Positions 38,948 to 47,492 are shown, numbered from the stretch's first letter. The stretch: DNA of 64,000 nt from Streptomyces sp. NBC_00878 (GCF_026341515.1 NZ_JAPEOK010000001.1:7068001-7132000); one strand, 5' to 3'. Notes: generated by a model not told the origin, from the sequence alone. Translations and numbers: made by a program.

Positions 38948-40276
38948 CTACTTCGCCTGCTCGATGTCGCGGTCGATCTGGTCGGCGGTCTTCTTCAGAC
39001 CGGCCTTCAGATCCTTCACCTTGCCGGACTCGACCTGGTAGCCGAAGTCCTGCAGGGTCGTCTGGTAGGTCGCGCCGTTGACGGAGGCCGGCGGGGTGTT
39101 GGACTTCGGGTTCAGCGCGATGTCCACGAAGGTCTTGAAGCCGGCGTCGACCGTCAGGCCGGGCGACTTCAGCGCCTCGAACGTGGACGGCACGTTGTGG
39201 ATGGCGTTGGCGAAGGCGACGACGGCCTCGGTGTCGGTCGTCATGTACTTCACCAGCTCCCAGGCCGCGTTCTGCTTCTTGCTCTGCGGAGCGATCCCCA
39301 TGATCGTGCCGGAGAGGAAGCCCTTGCCGTACTCGGAGACCTCGTCGTCGGGGACGGGCATGGGAGCCGTGCCGATGTCGAACTTGACGCCCGCGTCCGT
39401 CGCCATGCCGAGCCGCCACTCGCCGTCGAACTGCATGGCCACCTGGCCGGTCTGGAAGGGGTGCTTGGCGCCCCATTCGTCACCGAACGTGTTGCGGTAC
39501 TTCTCCAGCTTCTGGAAGCCGCCGAGGTCGCCGACGAGCTTCTTCTGGTACGTGAACATCTTGGCGAAGGCCGGGTCCTTCGCGATGTTGGACTTGCCGT
39601 CCTGGTCGAAGTAGGTGTGCTTCCACTGCGACACGTAGTGCTCCACGACGCTCTCGTAGCCGTGGTAGTTCGGCATGAAGCCGAGCTGCTCGTACGAGTC
39701 GCCCTTGGCCTTCGTCAGCTTCTTGGCGACCTCGGCGAACTCGGACCACGTCTTCGGCGGCGCCTTGACGCCGGCCTTCTCGAAGGCGTCCTTGTTGTAG
39801 TAGAGGCCGTACGCGTCGCCCAGCAGCGGCATCGCGCAGCGCTTGCCCTCGAACTGGGTGTACTCCAGCATCGGCTTCGGGATGATCTTGTCGAGGTCGA
39901 GCTTCGACTTCTCGATGAAGGGCTTGAGGTCGGCGAAGGCGCCGGACGAACAGAACTTGCCGACGTTGGACGTGGTGAACGACGACACCACGTCGGGTCC
40001 GCTGGAACCGCCGGCGCGCAGCGCCTGGTTGAGCTTGTCGTCGTTGATGTTGCCGACGACCTTCACCTTGATGTTGGAGTGCTCCTTCTCGAAGCGGTCG
40101 ATGTTGGCCTGGATGGCCTTGACCTCGGCGGGAGCGCTCCAGCCGTGCCAGAACGTGATCGTGGTCGCCGCGTTCGGATCGTCCGTGGCGCCGGTGTCCG
40201 ACTGTCCGGTGCACGCGGTGGTGAGAAGGGCTATCGAGGCGGCGGCGAGCACCGCTTTCCTGGGCATTCCGGGCAT
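38948..40276 (-). CDS. csnE: Sugar-binding lipoprotein CsnE
   Basis: 442 residues, family-1 extracellular solute-binding protein. The signal peptide ends in a lipobox LTTAC with the lipidated Cys at about residue 22. The mature part shows ITFWHGWSAPAEVKAIQANI, DVVSSFTTSNVGKF, YGLYYNKDAFEKAGV, GQVAMQFDGEWRLGM and NAAWELVKYMTT, typical of oligosaccharide binders. In the csn system it should bind chitosan oligosaccharides. RBS AGGGAGACC precedes ATG 40276. It lies 87 bases downstream of csnR. Confidence 0.9.
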   Translation of the reverse strand: MPGMPRKAVLAAASIALLTTACTGQSDTGATDDPNAATTITFWHGWSAPAEVKAIQANIDRFEKEHSNIKVKVVGNINDDKLNQALRAGGSSGPDVVSSFTTSNVGKFCSSGAFADLKPFIEKSKLDLDKIIPKPMLEYTQFEGKRCAMPLLGDAYGLYYNKDAFEKAGVKAPPKTWSEFAEVAKKLTKAKGDSYEQLGFMPNYHGYESVVEHYVSQWKHTYFDQDGKSNIAKDPAFAKMFTYQKKLVGDLGGFQKLEKYRNTFGDEWGAKHPFQTGQVAMQFDGEWRLGMATDAGVKFDIGTAPMPVPDDEVSEYGKGFLSGTIMGIAPQSKKQNAAWELVKYMTTDTEAVVAFANAIHNVPSTFEALKSPGLTVDAGFKTFVDIALNPKSNTPPASVNGATYQTTLQDFGYQVESGKVKDLKAGLKKTADQIDRDIEQAK

Positions 40277-40363
40277 GGCGAGGTCTCCCTGGGGCGGGAC
40301 GGGGTGTGGGACAGGTGGTGTACGGAGCCGTGCGGACGTGTGCGGGGGCGGTGCGGGAGTTTG

Positions 40364-41575
40364 CTAGTGCGAGGTGTCGAAGGCCTCGTCGCGGGTGGCC
40401 GCGAGCGCGCTCTCCAGCGCGCCGCGCAGTACGGGTTGTTCGTGGACGCCGCCGACCACGAGGCGCGGCCTGGATGCGGCCAGCTCCTCCAGCTCGGCCT
40501 GCACCAGGGCGCGCAGCGGTTCGCCGCCCCTGGTGAGCGAGGCCCCGCTGAGGACGACGAGTTCGGGGTCGAGGACGGAGACGAGCGAGGCGAGACCGGT
40601 GGCGAGCCCCGTCGCGTACGTCTCCAGGAACTTCCGGTGGGCCCCCTCGTTGACCTCCGCCGCCTGCCCGACGAGCGCGGCGGCGACATCGGCGTACGGT
40701 CCTGCGGGCAGCGGCCGGATGCCGAGTTCGCGGGCGAGTTTCGGGAGGGCCTGGGAGCCGGCCAGTTCCTGATAGCCGCCGCTGTTGGCCTTGGTGACGT
40801 GCCGGACGAGCGGCGCGCCGGGCACGGGCAGGAAGCCGACCTCGCCCGCGCCGCCGGTCCAGCCGCGGTGCAGACGTCCGCCGAGCACCAGGGCGGCGCC
40901 GAGACCGCCCTCGTTCCACAGCAGGACGAAGTCCTCGTGCCCCCGGGCCGCGCCGAGCCGCTGCTCGGCTATGGCGACGAGGTTGACGTCGTTCTCGTAC
41001 TCGACGGGCATCGGCAGCGCTGCCGCGAGCTCGTCGAGCAGGGCGGGGGAGTGCCACCCGGGCAGGTGCGAGGCGTAGCGCAGCCGTCCCGTGTTGGGGT
41101 CGAACGCGCCGGGGGTGCCGATGACGAGCCGCTGGATGTCGGCCCGGACCAGCCCCGCCGCCTTCACGGCGCCGTCGAGGGCGTCGGTGACCTGCCGTAC
41201 GACGGTCTGACCCGGGTGCCGGCCGGGGGTGAGCAGTTCGTACTCTCCCACCGTCCGCCCCGTCACATCGGCGACGGCGGCGAGGATCCGCTCGGGCGTC
41301 ACGTCGAGCCCGGCGGCGTAGGCGGCGGCGGGGTTCACCGCGTACAACTGCGCGTTGGGTCCAGGGCGTCCCTCGGTGGTGCCGGTGACGAGGACGAGCC
41401 CCGCCGCCTCCAGCCGGGCCAGCAGCTGCGAAGCGGTCGGCTTCGACAGCCCGGTCAGCTTGCCGATCCGCGTCCGGGACAGCGGCCCGTGCTCCAGCAG
41501 GAGATCGAGCGCGGCACGGTCGTTCATGGCCCGCAGAACGCGAGGGGTGCCCGGCGTACCGGCGGTTCCTGCCAT
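40364..41575 (-). CDS. csnR: ROK-family repressor CsnR
   Basis: 403 residues. An N-terminal winged helix (RAALDLLLEHGPLSRTRIGKLTGLSKPTASQLL) is followed by a ROK sugar-kinase-like domain: ENDVNLVAIAEQRLG, NEGGLGAALVLGGRL, GGAGEVGFLPV and LVVLSGASLT. The zinc-binding Cys cluster typical of many ROK proteins is absent. CsnR represses chitosanase and its own operon in Streptomyces until chitosan oligosaccharides appear. The ROK-ABC-GH4-kinase gene order is the same here. ATG 41575 begins the conserved part; GTG 41587 is an alternative. The operator lies just upstream. Confidence 0.88.
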   Translation of the reverse strand: MAGTAGTPGTPRVLRAMNDRAALDLLLEHGPLSRTRIGKLTGLSKPTASQLLARLEAAGLVLVTGTTEGRPGPNAQLYAVNPAAAYAAGLDVTPERILAAVADVTGRTVGEYELLTPGRHPGQTVVRQVTDALDGAVKAAGLVRADIQRLVIGTPGAFDPNTGRLRYASHLPGWHSPALLDELAAALPMPVEYENDVNLVAIAEQRLGAARGHEDFVLLWNEGGLGAALVLGGRLHRGWTGGAGEVGFLPVPGAPLVRHVTKANSGGYQELAGSQALPKLARELGIRPLPAGPYADVAAALVGQAAEVNEGAHRKFLETYATGLATGLASLVSVLDPELVVLSGASLTRGGEPLRALVQAELEELAASRPRLVVGGVHEQPVLRGALESALAATRDEAFDTSH

Positions 41576-41648
41576 GACTGTCGACACCTGCCTTTCAGCT
41601 GCCCAGCTTCCCAGTGGTGCCACCGGGAAGTCCACCAGAAGATCACTG

Positions 41649-41664
41649 TAAAGAAACTTTCCTA
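41649..41664 (-). promoter_or_regulatory. Probable CsnR operator
   Basis: On the minus strand the sequence reads TAGGAAAGTTTCTTTA. Its core GAAA-C-TTTC (41653-41661 on the plus strand) is a perfect hyphenated palindrome. It lies about 75 bases before csnR in an otherwise G+C-rich gap. Streptomyces ROK repressors, CsnR among them, bind palindromes of this AGGAAAGTTTCCT type. Confidence 0.65.
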
Positions 41665-41794
41665 TTCGGTGGGAGGAAGGTAGGCCGGGGGTGGGCGGGG
41701 CGTCAATACCGGTCACTGTCGGGCAATGAAGTCGTTACCTGCGTGCGGCGCCCTCTGATGGGATGCGCCGTCGATCACGGGAGGGCGCTGGCGG

Positions 41795-42768
41795 ATGCCG
41801 GAGACGATGATCGCGGCTGCCGGGCTGCCGGGCTGCCGGGCTGCCGGGCTCGCGGTGGCGGTGCTTGCGGCCGCGCTGGCGTGGTCGCCCCAGCGGCTGG
41901 CGAGCCGGGATCGCGGTGCGGCCCATTTCTTACGGGTACGGCGCCATGTGAGGGCGTACCGCGCCGACTTGACCGAACGGTGCATCGAGCGGCAGACGGA
42001 GCACCGCGCGGACGAGTCGTTGCCCGTGCTGACCAGGCCCGGGTGGATCCCGGTACGGCCACTGCCTCTTGCGGCGGTGAAACTGGTGCTTCGGGAGGCC
42101 CTGCCTCAGGAACAACTGCATCGGGTACGCGCGGACCTGCGCCGTCATTGGCCGCGCGAGGCGGGCAAGGGGCGGCTCGAAACCTACGCGGCGGCGGTAG
42201 AGGCGCTGGACAGGCCGGGTATCTGGTTCAACGGACCCTCGTACCGCCTGCTGGAGGTGACACCCCCGTCCGCGGATCAACCCGATGCGGGACCAGGACT
42301 CACGCTCGCGCTGGGGCACTATTTCGACGGACTCGACACCTCGGAGGTACTGGCCTACGAAGAGGCGTTGCTCGATCTGCGGGGCAAGACCGAGCCGTTG
42401 CGTGGTCCCTACCGCCGGGGCCTCGGTGATCCGTTCAAGCTGGACGCACGTGCCGCGATGCCCGGGGTGAGCACCCTCACCGTACGGACTGAGGGGAGCG
42501 ACGCCTTCTTCTTCCTGCACCGCCGGGAGGGCAGCGAGGTCGCGGTGGCCAAGGACATCACGCATGGGGCGCCGGCCGGAGAGTTCCAGCCGCATGTGGA
42601 CGTCCTGCCGGTGTGGAAGTCCGACCTGGATCTCTGGCGCACGACGATGCGCGAGTACGCGGAGGAGTTCCTCGGTGCCCCCGATGCCCCCGATGCCTCC
42701 GGGGGCGGTGGCGTCACGCTCGACTACGCACACGACGCCCCGTACGCGGACTTCGAGCAGGCGCTGCG
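41795..42768 (+). pseudogene. Unknown protein gene truncated at its 3' end by an insertion
   Basis: About 325 host-derived residues. ATG 41795 has GGGAGGGCGC upstream. The N-terminus has one hydrophobic segment (AGLAVAVLAAALAW), then a conserved-looking soluble region (LPVLTRPGWIPVRPLPL, WFNGPSYRLLEVTP, DAFFFLHRREGSEVAVAKD) of no family I recognise. From 42769 the frame runs into the 128-bp inverted repeat that also ends a transposase at 45.5 kb, and it stops at 43066 after foreign sequence. The natural C-terminus is therefore lost. Four 8-bp repeats near the start can change the frame. The product is probably a truncated fusion or is not made. Confidence 0.65.
41816..41847 (+). repeat. Four tandem GCTGCCGG octamers inside a reading frame
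   Basis: Four exact copies of the 8-bp unit GCTGCCGG follow each other seven codons after the ATG at 41795. Eight is not a multiple of three, so gain or loss of one unit shifts the frame. This is the structure of a contingency (phase-variable) locus. Confidence 0.9.
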
Positions 42769-42896
42769 TGCTCGTGCTGGTCGTAAGCGGATGACTTCGG
42801 CGAAGATCGTCGGTCACCTGGAGGCTTCGCGGGTTCGTGGGTACCAGCAGAGCCCTCACCAGGGCGGTTGCCCACTTCGGGTCGGTGCGGACCTTG
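42769..42896 (-). repeat. Left copy of a 128-bp perfect inverted repeat (transposase 3' end)
   Basis: Exact reverse complement of 45485-45612 over 128 bases. Read on the minus strand it encodes RTDPKWATALVRALLVPTN, the end of an IS5-type transposase. Nothing more of that element is recognisable to the right, so this is a truncated second copy in opposite orientation. Confidence 0.92.
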
Positions 42897-43089
42897 GCCG
42901 TTTCCCACCCAGTACGCGGGGCTGTGTTGTCCGAATCGAAGCTTGTTGCGATTCTCCTGGCTGGTCCCGGAGCCGAACCAGCCGTGGTCGCCGTCTCTGC
43001 TGGTCGGTATCGGTGGCGAGCTGCCGGACAATCCTGACGAGCGGCGCCACGGATCGGGCCGTTTGAGCAGGTCGCGGGGTTGAGCGGGG

Positions 43090-43572
43090 TTACTCCGGAC
43101 GATCACCCTCATCGAGCGGCCACAGCTGCAGCAACCACTCTTCGACACCCTCGTAGTACAGCTCGTCGCCGATGAGGGCTTCCGCCTCGGCACGGCCCCG
43201 GCAGTGGGCCTTCAGCCGGTAGGAGCCGAGACGCTCGATCGGCAGAGGGTCGCCAACCGGGCCGCCGTCCCATTCGCGCAGAAGCAGGCTTCCGCTGTCG
43301 GACCGAAGATCGGCCTCTTCCAGGACCTCCCACAGCGAGGGGTCTTGAGGGTCCGGTTGCGCCGACCAGACTTCAACCCTCACCAGCGGGTAAAAGTCGT
43401 TCCCGCCTGTTCGAAGGATGGCCCCGTGCCCCGCAGCCACCACCATGTGGGGCGATCGCGCCCACCCGTCCGGGGCTTCCACACTGGCCCCGTCGTCGAC
43501 CAGCTGGAAATGCCGGTACTCAATGCGTGGCATTGCATCATCGACGACAGCCAGAAATTGACGATCAGTCAT
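43090..43572 (-). CDS. Hypothetical protein in the accessory island
   Basis: 160 residues, soluble and acidic. ATG 43572 has GGAAGGATC upstream. Blocks RIEYRHFQLVDDG, LVRVEVWSAQP, LLLREWDGGPVGDPLPI, GSYRLKAHCRGR and YEGVEEWLLQLWP look like a beta-sandwich protein. The gene type is seen in actinobacterial accessory regions, sometimes as a candidate immunity protein, but I cannot name a family. A perfect 22-bp hairpin lies directly upstream of its ribosome binding site. Coding character is good in the third codon positions. Confidence 0.6.
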   Translation of the reverse strand: MTDRQFLAVVDDAMPRIEYRHFQLVDDGASVEAPDGWARSPHMVVAAGHGAILRTGGNDFYPLVRVEVWSAQPDPQDPSLWEVLEEADLRSDSGSLLLREWDGGPVGDPLPIERLGSYRLKAHCRGRAEAEALIGDELYYEGVEEWLLQLWPLDEGDRPE

Positions 43573-43587
43573 GAGCGATCCTTCCTG

Positions 43588-43636
43588 AACGCCCCTTCGG
43601 CCAGGCCGGCTTGGCCGGCCTGGCCGAAGGGGCGTT
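43588..43636. terminator. Perfect 22-bp inverted repeat hairpin
   Basis: AACGCCCCTTCGGCCAGG... (43588-43609) pairs perfectly with 43615-43636 around a five-base loop, CTTGG. It ends about two bases before the ribosome binding site of the orphan gene (minus strand). It has no T-run. It could end transcription arriving from the right, act as a 5'-UTR structure, or be a REP-like element. Confidence 0.7.
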
Positions 43637-44026
43637 GCAACTGAGGCGCGGCCACACTACCGGGGGATTGTGGGGTCTTCGAAGTGGAGCGGTGGCCCCG
43701 TCGGGTAACTGGAAGATTTGGGACACTCGCGGCCACCGTAAGGCCTGGTGGCAGCCGTCAGAACTGTCCCGAACCTTCCAAACGTCGCCCTGGGCGGCAG
43801 GTGCGGACCAGCGGCCTTGCCGCTGCGCACCGCTCAACCGCCTTGGTGGGCGACCATGCCTGACTTCAGTGCCGCTGCAAGATCCGGTTCAGCCCTTGAA
43901 TATGAGGACGTAGAAGGGGCCACTGTCGATCACGCGTTGCCGGTCGTAGAACTGCCCAAGGAGCCGTCCGGCAGCTTGGTTGTCATCGGAGGTCAGTGCA
44001 CGCGCCGAGTACCGATTGTCCTGGGC
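43637..44026. other. Gene-less scar between hairpin and transposase
   Basis: No complete gene. On the minus strand 43889-44026 reads as a possible C-terminal fragment (ALTSDDNQAAGRLLGQFYDR then VIDSGPFYVLIFKG) cut off where the transposase fragment begins. I cannot assign it to a family. The remainder shows no clear coding signal. Confidence 0.35.
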
Positions 44027-44150
44027 GGCTCTGGGATTCGTCGGGCTCGACGACAGCAAGCCCGATGCCGACCCGGTAGTGATCACCGGCTACAAGGCCG
44101 CCCGGAACCGGCCGCTCACGCGAGGGCAGAAGCTGTCCAACAAGGCACTA

Positions 44151-45420
44151 GTGCGTTGGCCACGAACGTTCGCCGGGTCTGGTGATACGCCGGTCGATGT
44201 CCGGGGTGCCTGGGTCTGTCAGTCTCACTCTCGATAGCGACGTGGTTGTCGTGGGGAGTGAGGTCATGCATGGCAGAGCCGGTCAGAGCACGGCGGTTGA
44301 CTGATCAAGAGGGCCAGAGACTGCAGCAGATCGTCCGGCGGGGCCGCCATGAGTCCGTACGGGTCCGTCGGGCACTGATCATCATGGCGTCGGCGTCGGG
44401 CACTCCCGTGGCGGCGATCGCACGGCTGGCCGCCGCGCACGAGGACACCGTCCGGGACGTGATCCATGCGTTCAACGAGAAGGGCCTGGCCGCGCTGGAC
44501 CCTCGGTGGGCGGGAGGCCGTCCCCGCCTGATCAGCGATGACGAACGCGAGTTCATCATCGCGACGGCCAGGACCCGCCCAGTCACGCTGGGACGCCCGT
44601 TCACGCACTGGAGCCTTCGCAAGCTCACCGAGTACCTGGCCCGCAACCGGGTCCGGACGGTGAAGGTCGGCCGGGAACGACTGCGGCAGATCCTGCGCGA
44701 GCACGGGATCTCGTTTCAGCGGACCCGCACCTGGAAGGAGTCCAGGGATCCCGACAAGGACGCCAAACTCGACCGCATCGAGCACGTGACCAGCCGTTTC
44801 CTGGACCGGTGCTTCGCGTTCGACCAGTTCGGTCCGCTGTCGATCCGGCCCTGCCACGGCTCCGGCTGGGCCGGGGAGAAGAAACCGGACCGGCTGCCGG
44901 CCACCTATCACCGCACTCACGGTATCCGGTACTTCCACGGCTGCTATTCCCTCGGCGATGACCAGTTGTGGGGCGTGACCCGCCGCCGCAAAGGCGGTGA
45001 CCACAGCCTCTCGGCGCTGAAGTCGATCCGGGCCGCCCGCCCCGACGGCGCCCCCGTCTACGTGATCATGGACAATTTGTCGGCGAACAAGACCCCGGCC
45101 ATCCGGACCTGGGCCAGGAAGAACAAGGTCGAGTTGTGCCTGACGCCGACGAGCGCGTCGTGGGCCAACCCGATCGAGGCTCAGTTCGGGCCCCTGCGCA
45201 ACTTCGTCATGGGCAACTCCAACCACCCCAACCACACCGTCCTGTCCTGGAAGCTTCAGGACTACCTGCGCTGGCGCAACGCCAACGCCCGTCACCCCGA
45301 CGTCCTGGCCGCCCAGCGCCGCGAACGCGCCAAGGTCCGCAGCGAACGCCAGCAACGCTGGGGCCGACCACGACCCAAAGCCGCCTGATCAAACCCGGCG
45401 AACGTTCGTGGCCAACGCAC
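44151..45420 (+). mobile_element. Complete IS630-family insertion sequence
   Basis: 1,270 bp bounded by perfect 28-bp terminal inverted repeats: left end starts GTGCGTTGGCCACGAACGTT at 44151, right end at 45393-45420. It is flanked on both sides by TA (44149-44150 and 45421-45422), the target duplication of IS630/Tc1 elements. It contains one intact transposase gene. It sits inside an older transposase fragment. Intact ends and gene suggest a recent and still mobile copy. Confidence 0.95.
44270..45388 (+). CDS. IS630-family transposase
   Basis: 372 residues. The N-terminal helix-turn-helix part (HESVRVRRALIIMASASG; AIARLAAAHEDTVRDVIHAF) binds the inverted repeats. The catalytic domain has D185 (FAFDQFGP), D268 (VIMDNLS) and E303 (NPIEAQF), with 34 residues between the last two, as in IS630. 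ATG 44270 has GGAGTGAGG upstream; an in-frame TTG at 44246 is less likely. The gene is uninterrupted. The mechanism is cut-and-paste at TA. Confidence 0.93.
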   Translation: MAEPVRARRLTDQEGQRLQQIVRRGRHESVRVRRALIIMASASGTPVAAIARLAAAHEDTVRDVIHAFNEKGLAALDPRWAGGRPRLISDDEREFIIATARTRPVTLGRPFTHWSLRKLTEYLARNRVRTVKVGRERLRQILREHGISFQRTRTWKESRDPDKDAKLDRIEHVTSRFLDRCFAFDQFGPLSIRPCHGSGWAGEKKPDRLPATYHRTHGIRYFHGCYSLGDDQLWGVTRRRKGGDHSLSALKSIRAARPDGAPVYVIMDNLSANKTPAIRTWARKNKVELCLTPTSASWANPIEAQFGPLRNFVMGNSNHPNHTVLSWKLQDYLRWRNANARHPDVLAAQRRERAKVRSERQQRWGRPRPKAA

Positions 45421-45484
45421 TAGCCGCGGTACGGGTGCTGGTCGAGCACGGCTTCGCCCACCTGAAGAACTGGCGCGTGCTCGG

Positions 45485-45612
45485 CAAGGTCCGCACCGAC
45501 CCGAAGTGGGCAACCGCCCTGGTGAGGGCTCTGCTGGTACCCACGAACCCGCGAAGCCTCCAGGTGACCGACGATCTTCGCCGAAGTCATCCGCTTACGA
45601 CCAGCACGAGCA
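45485..45612 (+). repeat. Right copy of the 128-bp perfect inverted repeat
   Basis: Matches the complement of 42769-42896 without a mismatch. It is the 3' end of the split transposase. With the left copy it encloses 2.6 kb holding the orphan gene, the hairpin and the IS630 element. Confidence 0.92.
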
Positions 45613-45812
45613 TCCCGAACCCCGCCCACACCAGACCCGTGACCTACAACTTCACGATGCACAGTGCTCATTGAGGAGAACGTACTCGGCTACGCGCCCC
45701 ACAAGGACACCCTCCCCAGCGGCAAGGCATGCCTCGCGCTCGCGTGGCGTTGGCGGCGGGAGCTGGGGTTGAGCGGCTCGGATCGTTGATCCGCGGTGGC
45801 AGAACGGGAGGG

Positions 45813-45989
45813 TCAGGCGAGTGACGCCGTGAACTCCGTCCAGGCCTTCGGCGTGAGGAGGAGTATCGGGCCGTCGGGATCCTTGGAGTCGCGGACGGCG
45901 ACGGTGTCCGCGACGTTGCGGGCGACTTCGACGCACTCGCCGCTTCCAGTGCTGTAGCTGGACTTCACGAAGTCGAAGCCGTGTATCAA
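45813..45989 (-). CDS. DUF397 protein
   Basis: 58 residues with the DUF397 core: FVKSSYSTGSGECVEVARN, VAVRDSKDPDGPILLLTP, AWTEFTASL. Streptomyces encodes dozens of these next to XRE regulators, and the pairs behave like antitoxin/regulator units that influence development. The TTG start at 45989 overlaps the stop of the XRE gene (TTGA), which is typical coupling. No signal peptide. Function of the family is unknown beyond partnership with its XRE protein. Confidence 0.85.
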   Translation of the reverse strand: MIHGFDFVKSSYSTGSGECVEVARNVADTVAVRDSKDPDGPILLLTPKAWTEFTASLA

Positions 45990-46837
45990 TGCATGTCCTC
46001 GCTGATGCTCTCGATCAGTCTGAGTGAGTCCCTGGGGGCCAGCCCCAGTCGTGCCGTGCGCTCGAAGGACGAGCTGTACGTGGTGCCCTCGGCGTCGTTC
46101 TCGACCCACACGGTAGCGGCGATGCTGTCGACGTGAACCACGTCCACAGCCTCGGTCTCGGCAAACGAGAGGATGTTGAAGGAGCCGCCGACGCAGGCGT
46201 GGCCGCCCGCACGGAAGGGCAGTACCTGGACGCGGACGTTGGGGAGTTGAGCCATCTTCAGCAGGTGCTGCAACTGCGCGCGCATTACTTCAGGACCGCC
46301 AACCTGCTGGTGCAGCGCGCCTTCCCCGATCACCGCGTAGAACTGAAGTGGTTCCGCTCCTGACAGGCGGTCCTGACGCTTCATCCGGACGTCGACGATC
46401 CCTTCGATCTCGTCCGGATCCTGCCAGAGGCCCTCGCTGACAACTACCGCCCTGGTGTACTCGGGTGTCTGCAACAGGCCGGGAATCAATGCCTGTTGCC
46501 ACGCTCGTACGCCGGTCGCGACATCCTCCATCGCGATGTACTCCGCCATGGCCCCTGCCTGGGGAGCATGCTGCCACCAGCCCTTGGCCTTACGACGGTC
46601 GCGGTCCAGCTTCGCCAACTCCAGTAGCCGGGCTACTGCCTTCGGGTCCTCGACCCCGTAGAACTCGCAGAGCACCCGGATGTCCGGGTCCCGCATCGGC
46701 ACCCAGCCGCGCTCCATCTTCACGATCTTCGAGTTGGTCGCGCTGATGACCTCGGCCGCCTGATGCTGGGTCTTCGCCGAGGCGTCCCGCAGCCGCAGTA
46801 GCTCGCCTCCGAGCTTGCGCCCCAGGACGGTTGACAT
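45986..46837 (-). CDS. XRE-family regulator (DUF5753/Scr1-like)
   Basis: 283 residues. N-terminal HTH: GGELLRLRDASAKTQHQAAEVISATNSKIVKMERG. The C-terminal DUF5753 domain contains IPGLLQTPEYTRAVV, RMKRQDRLSG, FYAVIGEGALHQQVGG, NVRVQVLPFRAGGH and DVVHVDS. ATG 46837 (STVLGRKLGG) is the usual start in this family, although the frame is open upstream. It is followed by its DUF397 partner and is divergent from an RsbW-like ATPase gene, the frequent three-gene arrangement in Streptomyces. Confidence 0.9.
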   Translation of the reverse strand: MSTVLGRKLGGELLRLRDASAKTQHQAAEVISATNSKIVKMERGWVPMRDPDIRVLCEFYGVEDPKAVARLLELAKLDRDRRKAKGWWQHAPQAGAMAEYIAMEDVATGVRAWQQALIPGLLQTPEYTRAVVVSEGLWQDPDEIEGIVDVRMKRQDRLSGAEPLQFYAVIGEGALHQQVGGPEVMRAQLQHLLKMAQLPNVRVQVLPFRAGGHACVGGSFNILSFAETEAVDVVHVDSIAATVWVENDAEGTTYSSSFERTARLGLAPRDSLRLIESISEDMH

Positions 46838-47039
46838 CCGGTTCCCGAGTTGAGCTGTTTCCTTCACGCGCTCCAGTGTCGCCCCAATGGCACCAGTCAG
46901 TCGACGAGCATCCCTCGTTGGAGATAATTGTCTCCGAATCACTTGCATCCGAGATCCTTGGTTCTTTACGTTCGGTGCTCAACCGCACACACAGCGGCGC
47001 CATTTGGCAAACCCGACCGCACAGAGAGGTGCGTGCCCC

Positions 47040-47492
47040 ATGGCCGAAGCCCCACTCGTCCTCCGTGAGGACCGTCTCGACTACACGCCGCTTGCCCGCA
47101 GCGTCACCCTCGCTCGCCGTAGAGCCGCTCGGCTCGTCACCGATTGGGGGCTTCCCGTCCTCGCCGGGGACGCGGCCCTCGTCGTCTCCGAGTTGATGAC
47201 CAACGCCCTGCTCCATGGCAGCCTGCGGGACCGGCTCGTTCGCGTTCGGATCACGCTCACCGGTTCCGTACTGCGGATCGAGGTGAGTGATCCGCGAGGC
47301 GAGCGACTGCCGTGCCTGCGTGCGGCGGAGGGTGCGGACCAGTTCGGCCGAGGCCTATTACTGGTCGAAACGCTGACCGACCGCTGGGGGAGCGAGCCCC
47401 GGAGCATCGGCAAGACCGTGTACGCCGAGTGGGACCTGGCCGGACGTTCCGATCTGTTCGCGGGCACCGGGGAGTGGCAGGAATGGCGCTAG
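47040..47492 (+). CDS. RsbW-like ATP-binding protein (HATPase_c)
   Basis: 150 residues with a GHKL ATPase fold. The N-box is VVSELMTNALLHG, followed by LRIEVSDPRGE (G1) and GRGLLLVETLTDRWG (G2 region). Proteins of this class act as anti-sigma-factor kinases or as ATPase partners of the XRE/DUF397 pairs. ATG 47040 has GAGAGGTG about 10 bases upstream. It is divergently transcribed from the XRE gene, sharing a 200-base control region. Confidence 0.88.
   Translation: MAEAPLVLREDRLDYTPLARSVTLARRRAARLVTDWGLPVLAGDAALVVSELMTNALLHGSLRDRLVRVRITLTGSVLRIEVSDPRGERLPCLRAAEGADQFGRGLLLVETLTDRWGSEPRSIGKTVYAEWDLAGRSDLFAGTGEWQEWR

Larger units (their letters stand above)
44027..45612 (+). pseudogene. Old IS5-type transposase 3' fragment, split by IS630
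   Basis: The part before the insertion reads GFVGLDDSKPDADPVVITGY, RNRPLTRGQKLSNKAL. After removing the IS630 element it continues in frame as AAVRVLVEHGFAHLKNWRVL and VRTDPKWATALVRALLVPTN, the C-terminal third of a DDE_4-type transposase. The 5' two thirds are missing and the last codons are altered. Joining 44150 to 45423, allowing for the duplicated TA, restores one frame. This shows that the IS630 element came later. Confidence 0.85.

Noticed and set aside
37046..41683. Very long open frame (about 1,500 codons) on the plus strand opposite the csn operon
   Set aside because: It is the antisense mirror of six well-identified genes; the composition is a by-product of GC-biased codons and no domain is visible.
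41795..43066. Intact 423-residue protein
   Set aside because: The last third is read from inverted transposase DNA and unrelated sequence, so the frame is a fusion created by insertion.
43090..43572. Immunity protein of a contact-dependent toxin system
   Set aside because: No toxin gene or secretion marker adjoins it and I could not match a family; left as hypothetical.
45664..45789. 41-codon frame starting GTG (LIEENVLGYAPHKD...) after the right inverted repeat
   Set aside because: Looks protein-like and could be the lost C-terminus of the truncated host gene, but the frame does not join with the left half and there is no ribosome binding site.
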